Notes: generated by a model not told the origin, from the sequence alone. Shown: positions 1 through 8,655, counted from the stretch's first letter. The stretch is DNA of 64,000 bases from Sinorhizobium kostiense (GCF_017874595.1 NZ_JAGILA010000002.1:310001-374000); one strand, 5' to 3'. Translations and numbers: made by a program.

Positions 1-65
1 GCGCGTAAGTTAGTCTCCGGCGTTCTAGCGGCTAGGAGGCCGCACTGCTTTGCGGAGGAGATTCA

Positions 66-407
66 ATGATACGTACTTTGCTTGTCACCACGGCGCTCGC
101 TTTCATGGCGACAGGCCCGGCCCTTGCCGCCGAGCCGATCGTCGGAGACTGGAGGACCGCGAGCGGCGCCACAGCGGAAATCGCTCCCTGCGGCGGATCT
201 TTCTGCGTCACGCTGATGACGGGCAAGCATGCGGGCAAGCGTATCGGCAATCTTGCCGGCGCCGGCGGCAGCTATAGCGGCGAAATCACCGATCCGGAGA
301 GCGACAAGACCTATAGCGGCTCGGGCTCCGTCCAAGGCAATTCGCTCAAGATGAAGGGCTGCATACTAAAGGTTCTCTGCAAGTCGCAGACGTGGACCCG
401 TCTTTGA
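66..407 (+). CDS. DUF2147 family secreted protein
   Basis: This encodes a 113-residue exported protein of the DUF2147 family, small periplasmic beta-rich proteins of unknown role. Residues 1-22 form a signal peptide (basic MIR start, hydrophobic core, cleavage after a PALAA-type site), followed by the family-typical start of the mature domain, PIVGDWRT. Four cysteines lie in two pairs (APCGGSFC, and CILKVLC near the C terminus), which would suit two disulfides in the periplasm. A strong ribosome site (GGAGGAG) precedes the ATG. A GC-rich hairpin follows the stop. The family call is from the residue pattern; no function can be inferred from the neighbours. Confidence 0.85.
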   Translation: MIRTLLVTTALAFMATGPALAAEPIVGDWRTASGATAEIAPCGGSFCVTLMTGKHAGKRIGNLAGAGGSYSGEITDPESDKTYSGSGSVQGNSLKMKGCILKVLCKSQTWTRL

Positions 408-416
408 AATTTTGGT

Positions 417-448
417 TGGGGGTTGGGGTGAAGACCCCTCAACCCCCA
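417..448 (+). terminator. Hairpin after DUF2147 gene
   Basis: A G-rich left arm (417-429) pairs with a C-rich right arm (434-448) across a GAAG loop, with a two-base bulge. It begins ten bases after the stop codon of the DUF2147 gene. There is no strong T run, so it may be a weak terminator, an mRNA-stabilising hairpin, or part of the adjacent intergenic repeat. Confidence 0.45.
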
Positions 449-462
449 GAGACCCATCCCCA

Positions 463-600
463 ACCCCTCCCCACAAGGCGAAGGGGCTTTCTGCGCTGCG
501 CCGCCGCACTTCGATCTTGACCCCCGCGCCAGACGCAAAGGTCACGGACTAGCAGACGAGCGCGACGGACACCTAGCCCCTCTCCCTTGTGGGGAGGGGT
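463..600. repeat. Inverted 26-bp intergenic repeat pair
   Basis: Bases 463-488 (ACCCCTCCCCACAAGG then CGAAGGGGCT) recur in inverted orientation at 575-600 with about three differences, separated by 86 bases. Both halves are themselves G/C-run palindromes. This kind of CCCCTCCCCACAAGG element is common between genes in rhizobial chromosomes. It occupies most of the space between the DUF2147 gene and the convergent glutathione transferase gene. Confidence 0.6.
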
Positions 601-627
601 CTCTCCTATCCGCACGCTGACCGAGAG

Positions 628-1329
628 CTAGCGTGCGCGCTGACCGAACAGGATCTTCTGAGCTTCCTTGTCCTCTGCAAGCGCCTTCTGGCGGGCTCGT
701 TCCTCCTTGCCGACTTCGATCGCCTTCTTCACCGCGGGCCGCGCCAGCATCGTCTCGAACCAGCGCTTCAAGTTCGGGAAATCATTTAGGTCCTGTCCCT
801 GGTTCTCGTGCGGGATCACCCAGCCGGTCGCAGCCATGTCCGCAATGGAATAGTCGCCGGCCAGGAACGGCCGGTCGGCAAGGCGCTTGTTCATCACGCC
901 GTAGAGGCGGTTCACCTCGTTCGTGTATCGCTCGATGCCATAGGCGATCCGTTCCGGCGCATATTGGCGGAAGTGGTGTGCCTGCCCCGCCATCGGACCA
1001 AGGCCGCCCACCTGCCAGAAGAGCCATTGCTCCACCTCGACGCGGGCGCGTTCGTCGCCCGGATAGAATTTTCCGTGTTTGCGGCCGAGATATTGCAGGA
1101 TCGCACCCGATTCGAAGACTGAGATCGGCTCGCCGCCAGGACCGTCGGGGTCAATGATCGCCGGCATGCGGTTATTCGGCGAAATCTTCAGGAAATCCGG
1201 TGCGAACTGGTCGCCCCGACCGATATTGACGTATTTGACCGCATAGCGAACGCCGAGCTCCTCAAGCATGATGGTGATCTTCCAGCCGTTAGGGGTCGGC
1301 CAGTAATAGAGCTCGATCGGAGCAGTCAT
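628..1329 (-). CDS. Glutathione S-transferase, nu-class (YfcG/YghU)-like
   Basis: The 233-residue protein has a thioredoxin-fold N-terminal half with the nu-class signature TPNGWKITIMLEELG, which supplies the glutathione-contacting Thr/Asn instead of a catalytic Tyr or Ser, then a cis-proline segment (NRMPAIIDPDG) and the ESGAILQYLG glutathione gamma-Glu contact. A helical C-terminal domain follows (DYSIADMAATGWV). E. coli relatives YfcG and YghU are disulfide-bond oxidoreductases using two glutathiones, so a redox rather than a conjugating role is likely. The start was placed at 1329, not at the upstream in-frame ATG at 1362, because GAGGAGA lies at the right distance only before this codon. 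It is monocistronic, convergent with the DUF2147 gene. Confidence 0.88.
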   Translation of the reverse strand: MTAPIELYYWPTPNGWKITIMLEELGVRYAVKYVNIGRGDQFAPDFLKISPNNRMPAIIDPDGPGGEPISVFESGAILQYLGRKHGKFYPGDERARVEVEQWLFWQVGGLGPMAGQAHHFRQYAPERIAYGIERYTNEVNRLYGVMNKRLADRPFLAGDYSIADMAATGWVIPHENQGQDLNDFPNLKRWFETMLARPAVKKAIEVGKEERARQKALAEDKEAQKILFGQRAR

Positions 1330-1510
1330 AGGCAGTCTCTCCTCAGGTTCTTGGGAGTCCACACTTAGGAACGCGCTTCGCGCGTGGCAAGGCCCGCGCC
1401 TTCAACCAAGATGAACGGCAGATGAATGGGCGCCTCAGCAAGAATTCAGTTTGGTTATGCGAAAAAGCGCTCAATCGATTTAAGAGTGCCTCCAGCCCAC
1501 GGACAAGATC

Positions 1511-1684
1511 ATGGATATGCTCGCCCGCCGCCTCACAATCATCAGCCTGTTGATGGTTGCCTTCGCCATGACGCTCGCGGCAGCGGTCGGCGCCGATACG
1601 GAGCGTCGCCGCCAGAACACCTATATCGGCTCGCTGACGGACTGCACCGTGCACACAGCGCAATATTGCCAGGCCAAGCTCTAA
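1511..1684 (+). CDS. Small exported or membrane-anchored protein
   Basis: An open frame of 57 codons starts at ATG 1511 (MDMLARRLTIISLLMVAF). Residues 1-28 look like a signal peptide or N-terminal anchor ending in an Ala-rich segment, followed by a short polar tail with two cysteines (DCTVHTAQYC). It is not recognised. The hydrophobic start, codon bias (GC-rich third positions) and two-Cys tail favour a real small periplasmic protein; no close match is recalled. Confidence 0.5.
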   Translation: MDMLARRLTIISLLMVAFAMTLAAAVGADTERRRQNTYIGSLTDCTVHTAQYCQAKL

Positions 1685-1749
1685 GCAGGGTGAGGCCAAG
1701 CGGCGGCTTGCGGCTTGCCGCCCGCGTCCGCGACTAACCCAGGATCGTT

Positions 1750-1929
1750 ATGGAAATGGCCGTGTTCGTCTCCTCCGCCATGCTGGCACTCCGGCTCCTG
1801 TTCTTCACTGGTCTGCTGATCGCGCCGTTCGGGGCGGTCGCCTACAACAAGGCCAGCGCTTCCGGCATCGGCAAGAACGGCGCCGGCTTGGTGCTCTTCA
1901 TAACGCTCCAGCGCCAGGCGATGAGCTGA
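1750..1929 (+). CDS. Small predicted membrane protein
   Basis: A 59-codon frame starts at ATG 1750 (MEMAVFVSSAMLALRLLFF). It has one long hydrophobic stretch, residues 4-31, then a short Gly/Ala-rich polar segment and a second weakly hydrophobic patch. The ribosome site is poor. It follows the preceding small gene by 65 bases on the same strand, and the two could be one transcript. Not recognised; lower confidence because neither a family nor a good Shine-Dalgarno supports it. Confidence 0.35.
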   Translation: MEMAVFVSSAMLALRLLFFTGLLIAPFGAVAYNKASASGIGKNGAGLVLFITLQRQAMS

Positions 1930-2063
1930 TCTTCCGATGTCGCGCGACTTTAGGACGAGCGACGGTTGCGTAGCACTTTCCTTCGACCTCGCCCCGGAGC
2001 GAATTTTCTCCTTGCACAAGGCTCCGCGCTTCGCTCCATTCCCGCGTTGGAAGGAGCGCAACC

Positions 2064-2384
2064 ATGTCCGCATTCGCCATCTATTTTCTTGCCGCGCTGG
2101 CCGAAATCGCCGGATGCTTTGCCTTCTGGGCATGGCTCAAGCTCGGCAGGTCGGTCTTGTGGCTGGTGCCCGGCATGGGATCGCTGGCGCTTTTTGCCTG
2201 GCTTCTGACGATGATCGATACGGCCGCCGCGGGCCGAGCCTATGCGGCTTACGGCGGCGTGTACATCGCTGCTTCGCTCTTCTGGCTGTGGATTGCCGAA
2301 GGTGTCAGACCGGATCGGTGGGACATTACCGGCATGGCTGTGGCACTGGTCGGCAGCACGATCATCCTGGCGGGACCCCGTTAA
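2064..2384 (+). CDS. YnfA/UPF0060 family membrane protein
   Basis: This 106-residue protein is made of four transmembrane helices with the conserved UPF0060 features: an N-terminal [15 protein letters not shown] helix, the [12 protein letters not shown] segment and the C-terminal [18 protein letters not shown] segment. The fold resembles half of a DMT/SMR transporter, and relatives act as small inner-membrane proteins sometimes linked to cation or drug resistance. GGAAGGAGCG precedes the ATG at good spacing. It is a stand-alone gene, 62 bases before amn. Confidence 0.9.
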   Translation: MSAFAIYFLAALAEIAGCFAFWAWLKLGRSVLWLVPGMGSLALFAWLLTMIDTAAAGRAYAAYGGVYIAASLFWLWIAEGVRPDRWDITGMAVALVGSTIILAGPR

Positions 2385-2435
2385 ACGAGATGTGAAAACT
2401 ACTCATCTGTCGTTTGCTTGTCAGAAGTCGCGGCC

Positions 2436-2441
2436 TATAAT
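2436..2441 (+). promoter_or_regulatory. Probable -10 element of amn, near-leaderless start
   Basis: A consensus TATAAT lies five bases before the amn ATG at 2447, with no Shine-Dalgarno between. Transcription would be expected to begin at or within a base or two of the ATG. The -35 region at the right spacing (TTTGCT, 2413-2418) is weak. Confidence 0.5.
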
Positions 2442-2446
2442 GCGAC

Positions 2447-3949
2447 ATGGACAAACAAATTTCTTCAAATTCCGCCCTCTCCACCACCACACCTGAAGCC
2501 TTCGAGCCGCAATCCTTCGATAATCCGGCCGAAGCCGTCGATTGCCTGGAGGCGCTTTACGAGCGCAATACGCGCTTCCTGCGCGAGGCATTCGAGGGTT
2601 TGGGAAAGAGCGGCAGACCCCTTACCCGTTTCCGCGCCTGCTATCCGCAGGTTAGCATCGAGACGAGCAGCTTCGGCCATGTCGATTCGAGGCTGTCCTT
2701 CGGCTATGTCAGCGCACCCGGCGTCTACACGACGACGATCACCCGCCCAAAGCTCTTTCGCCATTACCTGAAGGAGCAGCTCGGGCACCTTATCCGCAAC
2801 CATGGCGTCAGCGTCGTCGTTTCGGAGTCGGCGACTCCGATCCCGCTGCATTTTGCTTTCGGCGAGAACGCGCATGTCGAGGCGTCGGCGGCCGAAAGCA
2901 TCGACATTCCGTTGCGCGATCTGTTCGATGCCCCGGATATCACGACCACCGACGACGAGATTGCCAACGGTTCATATGAACCCGGTCCTGGCGAGCCCTC
3001 TCCGCTCGCCCCCTTCACCGCACAGCGCATCGACTATTCGCTGGCCCGCCTCAGCCACTACACCGCAACCAGCGCCTCGCATTTCCAGAATTTCGTGCTC
3101 TTCACGAACTACCAGTTCTATATCGACGAATTCTGCGCATGGGCGCGCCAGCAGATGGCCGAAGGCGGCAACGGTTACACGGCCTTCGTCGAGCCCGGCA
3201 ACATCACCACATTGGCAGGCGCCGACAAGCCGGAGAACGATTATTCTCTCGCTCGCCTGCCGCAGATGCCGGCATACCACCTGAAGAAAAAGGGCCACGG
3301 CGGCATCACGATGGTCAATATCGGCGTCGGTCCGTCCAATGCCAAGACGATCACCGACCACATCGCCGTCTTAAGGCCGCATGTCTGGCTGATGCTCGGC
3401 CATTGCGCCGGTCTTCGTAATAGCCAACGCCTCGGCGATTACGTGCTGGCGCATGCCTATATGCGCGAAGACCACGTGCTCGACGACGATCTTCCGGTCT
3501 GGATTCCGCTGCCCGCCCTTGCGGAGGTTCAGGTCGCCCTGCAGGATGCGGTCGCGGAAGTGACGGGCTACAAGGACTACGATCTCAAGCAGATCATGCG
3601 CACCGGCACTGTCGCAACGATCGACAACCGCAACTGGGAACTGCGTGACCAGCGCGGTCCGGTCAAGCGCCTCTCGCAGGCGCGGGCCATTGCGCTGGAC
3701 ATGGAGGCGGCAACCATTGCCGCCAATGGCTTCCGCTTCCGGGTGCCCTACGGAACCCTGCTCTGCGTGTCGGACAAGCCGCTGCACGGAGAGTTGAAGC
3801 TGCCGGGCATGGCGACGGCCTTCTACCGCACGCAGGTGAGTCAACATCTAAAGATCGGTATCCTGGCGCTGCAGAAGCTCGCGGCCATGCCGCCGGAGAA
3901 ATTGCATTCGCGCAAGCTCAGGAGCTTTTACGAGACGTCGTTCCAGTAG
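2447..3949 (+). CDS. amn: AMP nucleosidase
   Basis: The 500-residue protein matches AMP nucleosidase, which hydrolyses AMP to adenine and ribose 5-phosphate in the cytoplasm and helps set the adenylate pool. The N-terminal Amn-specific domain (FDNPAEAVDCLEALY through RPKLFRHYLKEQL) is followed by a purine-nucleoside-phosphorylase-like catalytic domain with MVNIGVGPSNAKTITDHIAVLRP, the HCAGLRNSQRLGDYVLAHAY segment and the ALDMEAATIAANG motif carrying the substrate-binding Glu. Length agrees with the family (about 480-500). The ATG at 2447 has no ribosome site and sits directly after a -10 element, so the mRNA may be leaderless. It converges with the next gene, leaving only nine bases between stops. 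Confidence 0.95.
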   Translation: MDKQISSNSALSTTTPEAFEPQSFDNPAEAVDCLEALYERNTRFLREAFEGLGKSGRPLTRFRACYPQVSIETSSFGHVDSRLSFGYVSAPGVYTTTITRPKLFRHYLKEQLGHLIRNHGVSVVVSESATPIPLHFAFGENAHVEASAAESIDIPLRDLFDAPDITTTDDEIANGSYEPGPGEPSPLAPFTAQRIDYSLARLSHYTATSASHFQNFVLFTNYQFYIDEFCAWARQQMAEGGNGYTAFVEPGNITTLAGADKPENDYSLARLPQMPAYHLKKKGHGGITMVNIGVGPSNAKTITDHIAVLRPHVWLMLGHCAGLRNSQRLGDYVLAHAYMREDHVLDDDLPVWIPLPALAEVQVALQDAVAEVTGYKDYDLKQIMRTGTVATIDNRNWELRDQRGPVKRLSQARAIALDMEAATIAANGFRFRVPYGTLLCVSDKPLHGELKLPGMATAFYRTQVSQHLKIGILALQKLAAMPPEKLHSRKLRSFYETSFQ

Positions 3950-3958
3950 CGCGCTTCT

Positions 3959-4915
3959 TCAATTCTTCGGTTTCAGACCGAGCGACAGCAGCGTGCCTGC
4001 GGCGGCCGAGACAATCACGAGCAGATGCGCATTGACGCTCGCCCGGCCGAGCACCCCAAGCGTCGCTGCATCGCCCGCCGCGCCGAACGAAATTGCGCCG
4101 GCGACGATAGCTGCGGCATAGGTGCCGACGCCGGCCGGCGCATGCACCGGGAGGACCGATGACAGTTCTCCACCGAGCGCCCCGCCGAATGAGGCGGCAA
4201 ACGGCGCCACCCCCATTAAGGCGAGCACCCAGGCGAGAATCACCACCTTGACCGCCCAGTTCAGCAGCGTCATTGCCCAGGCCCGCAGGAACGTCGAAAC
4301 GTGATCCGGCAGACCGGCCTCGACTTCCTCTAAGTAGGGCTTGAGCCTGCCGGGCGCCATGCGCCGCGCCACCGCAAGGACCCTCGCCTTGAGCAGAAAG
4401 AAGACGAGCGGCGAGACGAAACCCAGAAGCCAAAGGACCCACCAGGCCGCCTGCCCACTCGTTCCGATCACGACGCCAATCGCCGCAACAAAGAGGAGCG
4501 CGTGCAGGTCGAGGAGCCGCATGACGAACAGCGCCGAGGTGCCGCGTAACAGCGGAACGCCGAATTCGGAGCGCATCAGCAATGGAAAGCTTGTCTCGCC
4601 CGCCCTGAAGGGCAGCATGATGTTGAGCAGATTGTGGATCTGGGTAAGGCGCAGAAGCGTCAGGAACCGACCGGCGGTCTCATTGGGAAAGTAGTCGTAG
4701 ATTCTGTAGCAGCGCACGAAATAGGTGGCGACCAGGAGTGCAAGCGCCGAAAGCACCGGTGCGAGACCGACTTCTGCCCATTGCCGCATCAAGGCGAGCC
4801 ATCCCCAGATCCACTCTACGAAGACGGCGTAAGCCGCGACGGCCGTCAGGGAAATCAGTGCCATGCGGTTGCGCGCAAGCCATGATGGCCGACCGAGCTG
4901 CCTGTCCGAATTCAT
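3959..4915 (-). CDS. UPF0104 / lysylphosphatidylglycerol synthase-type membrane protein
   Basis: This 318-residue integral membrane protein has about eight hydrophobic helices and the residue pattern of the LPG_synthase_TM (UPF0104) family: LTQIHNLLNIMLPFRAGETSFPLL in the middle and SSVLPVHAPAGVGTYAAAI near the C terminus. It lacks the soluble aminoacyl-transferase half of MprF, so it resembles stand-alone members thought to move lipid-linked substrates. The ATG at 4915 was chosen over a TTG at 4972 because AGAGGAAA lies upstream of it. It is divergent from the GT2/GT39 pair, which suggests a shared role in building a modified membrane or surface glycolipid (inference). Confidence 0.8.
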   Translation of the reverse strand: MNSDRQLGRPSWLARNRMALISLTAVAAYAVFVEWIWGWLALMRQWAEVGLAPVLSALALLVATYFVRCYRIYDYFPNETAGRFLTLLRLTQIHNLLNIMLPFRAGETSFPLLMRSEFGVPLLRGTSALFVMRLLDLHALLFVAAIGVVIGTSGQAAWWVLWLLGFVSPLVFFLLKARVLAVARRMAPGRLKPYLEEVEAGLPDHVSTFLRAWAMTLLNWAVKVVILAWVLALMGVAPFAASFGGALGGELSSVLPVHAPAGVGTYAAAIVAGAISFGAAGDAATLGVLGRASVNAHLLVIVSAAAGTLLSLGLKPKN

Positions 4916-5045
4916 GAGATGCCGATTTCCTCTACCGGGCAACGCGATTTCCTTGTTGGTTACTACTGTCAACTGTGCAAGAAAGCCAGAGACAGCAGAT
5001 CGCGGAGATCACCCTTTGAATCAGAGAGAAGAACCCGCTCAAGCA

Positions 5046-6035
5046 ATGACCAGCGTTGTGCGGCGCGTCGAATTGTCCATCGTCGTCCCGGTGTTCAACG
5101 AGGAGGAAAGCGTCCAGCCTTTGATCAACCGCATTAGCGAGGCGATGGTCGATTTCGGCAGCTCATGGGAGTTGATCCTGGTGGACGACGGCAGTACCGA
5201 CCGAACCTTGCCGAACGCCCGGAGCGAGCTTGCACGCCCCGGATTGCGGTTGAAGGTCATCGAGTTGCAGAAGAATTTTGGCCAGACCGCGGCCATGCAG
5301 GCGGGGATTGACGCCGCCAGCGGCCGATTGATCGCCACGCTCGATGGAGACCTGCAAAACGATCCTAGAGACATCCCGCTGATGGTGGCCGCGATCGAGG
5401 CGCGCGAGCTCGACCTGCTCGTCGGCTGGCGAAAGAACCGCCGGGACGGCCTGCTGCTCCGCAAGATACCCTCATGGTGCGCCAATTACCTGATCGGCAA
5501 AATCACCGGCGTGAAGCTGCATGACTATGGCTGCAGCCTCAAAATCTACCGCGGCGCCATCATCAAGCAGGTGAAGCTCATGGGTGAAATGCATCGCTTC
5601 ATCCCCGCATGGGTAGCCGGCGTCGTGCCCAGCAGCCGCATTGGCGAAATGGCAGTGACGCATCACGCCCGCCATTTCGGCACGTCGAAATATGGTCTCT
5701 CGCGGACTTTCCGCGTGATTCTCGACCTCTTGGCGGTGCTGTTCTTCATGCGCTACAAAGCGCGGCCCGGCCATTTCTTCGGTTCGATCGGGCTGGCCGC
5801 CGGTGGCATCAGCGCGCTCATCCTCATCTATCTTGGCATCGACAAGTTCATCCTGGGTAATGACATTGGCACCCGGCCGATGCTGCTGGTCGGCATCATG
5901 CTCTTCCTCTCCTCGATCCAGCTCATCACCACCGGCATCCTCTCGGAAATGATGGCGCGCGCCTACTTCCGCGACGACGAGACGGCGAGCTACATCGTGC
6001 GGCAGGTCTTCGACCAGGAACCGCCGCATGCTTGA
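5046..6035 (+). CDS. GtrB/DPM1-like family 2 glycosyltransferase
   Basis: The 329-residue protein is a polyprenyl-phosphate glycosyltransferase. The GT-A domain shows VVPVFNEEESVQPLINRI, the VDDGSTDRT nucleotide-sugar motif, NFGQTAAMQAG and LDGDLQNDPRDIP, whose DGD-type motif binds the metal. Two C-terminal transmembrane helices (about residues 240-310) anchor it, as in GtrB and ArnC. It would load a sugar onto undecaprenyl phosphate at the cytoplasmic face. The next gene overlaps its end by eight bases and encodes the matching lipid-linked sugar transferase, so the two act in series. An alternative TTG start at 5016 has a better GGAG site and would add ten residues. Confidence 0.88.
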   Translation: MTSVVRRVELSIVVPVFNEEESVQPLINRISEAMVDFGSSWELILVDDGSTDRTLPNARSELARPGLRLKVIELQKNFGQTAAMQAGIDAASGRLIATLDGDLQNDPRDIPLMVAAIEARELDLLVGWRKNRRDGLLLRKIPSWCANYLIGKITGVKLHDYGCSLKIYRGAIIKQVKLMGEMHRFIPAWVAGVVPSSRIGEMAVTHHARHFGTSKYGLSRTFRVILDLLAVLFFMRYKARPGHFFGSIGLAAGGISALILIYLGIDKFILGNDIGTRPMLLVGIMLFLSSIQLITTGILSEMMARAYFRDDETASYIVRQVFDQEPPHA

Positions 6036-7512
6036 AATGGTCGAACGGCGACCGAACGCGGTTTTCCTGCTTCTCGCCGGCTATTTCCTTCTGTGTATCG
6101 CCCTGCGGCTGGCGGCATCCAATTCGCTCGAGATCGACGAGGCCGAGCAGGCGTTCCTGTCGCAGTTCCTGCGGCTCGGATATGGCCCTCAGCCGCCCTT
6201 CTATAACTGGCTGCAATATGGGCTTTCGCAAGCGATCGGCACCTCGCTTGCGACGATGACGCTTCTGAAAAACGGGCTTCTGTTCCTCTGCTGTCTCTTC
6301 TACGGTCTCGCCGCCCGGCTCGTCCTTGGAGACCGGCACTTGTCGGCGATCGCAACGTTCGGCGTACTCAGCCTGCCTCCGGTTTTCCTGCTGGCGCAAC
6401 GGGACCTCTCGCACACGGTTGCCGCACTTTTTGCCGTCTCGCTTTTTCTGTACGGGTTTCTTAGAACGCTCACGCGCCCAAGCCTTTTCTCCTATCTGCT
6501 GACCGGCATCGCGGTCGGAATCGGCGCCATCTCGAAGTACAACTTCGTGCTGGTTCCCATCGCCGCCATCATTGCCATTCTGCCGGAGCGCGACCTGCGC
6601 ACGCGCATCTTCGACTGGCGAATTCTCGCAGCGATCGCCGCCGCCGCCATCATCGCCACGCCGCACGGGATTTGGGTGTTGCAAAATCTCGACGCCGCCT
6701 CCTCCGGAACCCTGGACGAGATGAAGGAGCGTGAGGCGGAAGGGCGCCTCTTTGAGGCGTTCCACGGCATCGCCGCACTTGCTTCGGCAACGATCGGTGG
6801 CAGCTTCGTCACCGTGCTGCTCTTCGGCCTTTTCGCCCACGGCAAGATCCGGCAGATCTGGCAAGCGGAAAGCCAGTGGACTCGCATTGTCGGGCGGATG
6901 ATTGCGTTTTGTCTCCTGGGGGTGCTGCTGATAGTGCTCGGGGTGGCTGCGACGCATGTTCGCGAGAAGTGGCTGGTCCTCTACCTGGTCCTGCTGCCGC
7001 TCTACCTTTGTCTTAAGATCGAGGCCGCGCGGATCAATGCCGCGCCGGGCCTCCGGCTTTTCGTTCCACTGATCGCGACCATTGTTATCGGGGCGCTTGT
7101 CATCGTTTCCTCTCGGGCCGCGGTGCGCCCCTGGTTCGGCGATTATTCCCGCTTGAACATCCCCTATGCAGCCTTTGCTGAGAAGGTTGCAAAGATGGAA
7201 GGGCGCGAACCCGCCCTCGTCATTGCCAACGACAAGCAGATCGCCGGCAATATTCGCACGCAATTCGCCAGGGCGACGGTCGCCATCCCCTCGATGCTGG
7301 AGACAGTCCCGGTCGACAAGAGGAGAAGGCCGCTGCTGGTGGTCTGGCGCAGCGAGGCGGATTCAGCGACGCAAATTCCCGACGCTCTCAACGGGGCACT
7401 CAACGCCCTCGGGATGGACGGGAATAAGCAGCGACGGGACCTCGCATTGCCCTATATCTATGGCTCCGATGCGGATCGGTACGGGTTCAGTTATGTCTGG
7501 CTCAACGATTAG
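6028..7512 (+). CDS. ArnT-like family 39 glycosyltransferase
   Basis: The 494-residue protein is a GT39/PMT-like membrane glycosyltransferase. About eleven hydrophobic helices are visible; the first periplasmic loop holds the acidic catalytic signature SLEIDEAEQAFL followed by PQPPFYNWLQYG, as in ArnT, and a soluble C-terminal domain of about 130 residues follows the last helix. The family takes sugars from polyprenyl-phosphate donors and adds them to lipid A or other envelope acceptors on the periplasmic face. The start overlaps the GtrB-like gene (ATG 6028, alternative ATG 6037), indicating translational coupling. The acceptor cannot be deduced from sequence. Confidence 0.86.
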   Translation: MLEMVERRPNAVFLLLAGYFLLCIALRLAASNSLEIDEAEQAFLSQFLRLGYGPQPPFYNWLQYGLSQAIGTSLATMTLLKNGLLFLCCLFYGLAARLVLGDRHLSAIATFGVLSLPPVFLLAQRDLSHTVAALFAVSLFLYGFLRTLTRPSLFSYLLTGIAVGIGAISKYNFVLVPIAAIIAILPERDLRTRIFDWRILAAIAAAAIIATPHGIWVLQNLDAASSGTLDEMKEREAEGRLFEAFHGIAALASATIGGSFVTVLLFGLFAHGKIRQIWQAESQWTRIVGRMIAFCLLGVLLIVLGVAATHVREKWLVLYLVLLPLYLCLKIEAARINAAPGLRLFVPLIATIVIGALVIVSSRAAVRPWFGDYSRLNIPYAAFAEKVAKMEGREPALVIANDKQIAGNIRTQFARATVAIPSMLETVPVDKRRRPLLVVWRSEADSATQIPDALNGALNALGMDGNKQRRDLALPYIYGSDADRYGFSYVWLND

Positions 7513-7535
7513 TGCTTGGATGATGCAGGCGAAAT

Positions 7536-8444
7536 TTACTGGTCGCCTGTGCCGACGAGCAGCTTCAATTCGCCCGGGTGGACGCGCAGGGCAATATCGC
7601 GCCGCGCAATCGGCAGAAGCTCGCCGTCGATAACACAGTTGATCTTGCGATCCACCTTCGGGAAATGCAGATCGACGGCGATCGCGCTCATTTCCGTGAT
7701 GAGAGGGCTTGCCCGAAAACGGCCGCGCAAAATATCGAAGGCGAGTTTCGCCACGCCCGCGGGACTGAGCGGCGGCGCCGTGTAGAAGCCGAGGTGACCA
7801 GCGGTCACGTCCTCCGCATACATCAGCGTCGCGTGACCGAAATGGTTGTTCGAAACCGATATCTGCGAGACATGTCGGCGCTCACGATGGCCGTCGGCAT
7901 CGAATTCGATTTCGAAATCCGGCGGATTAAAGATCACGCCGATGGCCGCACGCGTGCTCGCGCCGATCTTTCCAATGCGTGACGCAAATCGATAGGCATT
8001 GCGGTAGCGCACCAGGCGAGCATGGAGCCCCATGGAGAACTGATGTACGAAGGCGCGGCCATCTGCGCTGCCGATGTCGCCGTCGATGATTCTTCCATTT
8101 GCGAGAACCTCCGGCACTTTCCAAATATCGATAGGCAGTTTCAGCGACCGGGCGAAAAGGTTCATTGTGCCCGCCGGGATGATGCCGAGCGGCATGCCGC
8201 ACTTCCAGGCGACACCCGCGGCGGCGGAAATTGTCCCATCGCCGCCGCCGGCGATCATCGCGTCGAGATCGGCGCGCCGGCCAGCCGTCTCCAGCGCCTG
8301 GCGCATTTCACCCGCTCCGACGACCGCGATCTCTAGTTCGTGTCCGGCCGCATAAAAGGCCGCCTCCACCGCCCTGCCATAGGCCGCCATGTCCGTCGTG
8401 CGAAATGTTCCACCATCCCGATTGAAGATGGCTCTAAGCTTCAT
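7536..8444 (-). CDS. Diacylglycerol kinase-family lipid kinase
   Basis: This 302-residue cytosolic protein carries the DAGK catalytic domain: N-terminal LRAIFNRDGGTFR, the GGGDGTISAAAG nucleotide loop at about residue 70, then GIIPAGTMNLFARSL, the family's GTxNDFAR motif with Met-Asn-Leu in place of Asn-Asp. The C-terminal beta-sandwich domain (YAEDVTAGHLGFYTAPPLSP) is present. The family includes YegS/BmrU/DgkB-type kinases that phosphorylate diacylglycerol or related lipids. It is monocistronic on the minus strand and converges with the GT39 gene across 23 bases, adding to a local cluster of lipid-modifying genes. Substrate unknown. Confidence 0.85.
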   Translation of the reverse strand: MKLRAIFNRDGGTFRTTDMAAYGRAVEAAFYAAGHELEIAVVGAGEMRQALETAGRRADLDAMIAGGGDGTISAAAGVAWKCGMPLGIIPAGTMNLFARSLKLPIDIWKVPEVLANGRIIDGDIGSADGRAFVHQFSMGLHARLVRYRNAYRFASRIGKIGASTRAAIGVIFNPPDFEIEFDADGHRERRHVSQISVSNNHFGHATLMYAEDVTAGHLGFYTAPPLSPAGVAKLAFDILRGRFRASPLITEMSAIAVDLHFPKVDRKINCVIDGELLPIARRDIALRVHPGELKLLVGTGDQ

Positions 8445-8655
8445 GAATACTCCGTTGGCCCAGGCGTCGGCATCTCAGATAAGCGCTTCCGCAGTCGTTT
8501 CCAGAGGAACAACTGCAAGTCTCCTCCCAAATCGGCGCGTTTTCAGGGCTCACAAACCTCGAGCGCGATTGCAGGTCACCGTCCGAATGAGTGAGGCTTC
8601 AGGGGCCCGCGCCTGACAAGATGCGCGGCGCTGGAAGCATGCACCTTGAAAACGA

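Noticed and set aside
5926-7263. 445-codon open frame antisense to the ArnT-like gene
   Set aside because: The plus strand shows a clear GT39 protein; the antisense product is Arg/Glu/Gly-rich without motifs.
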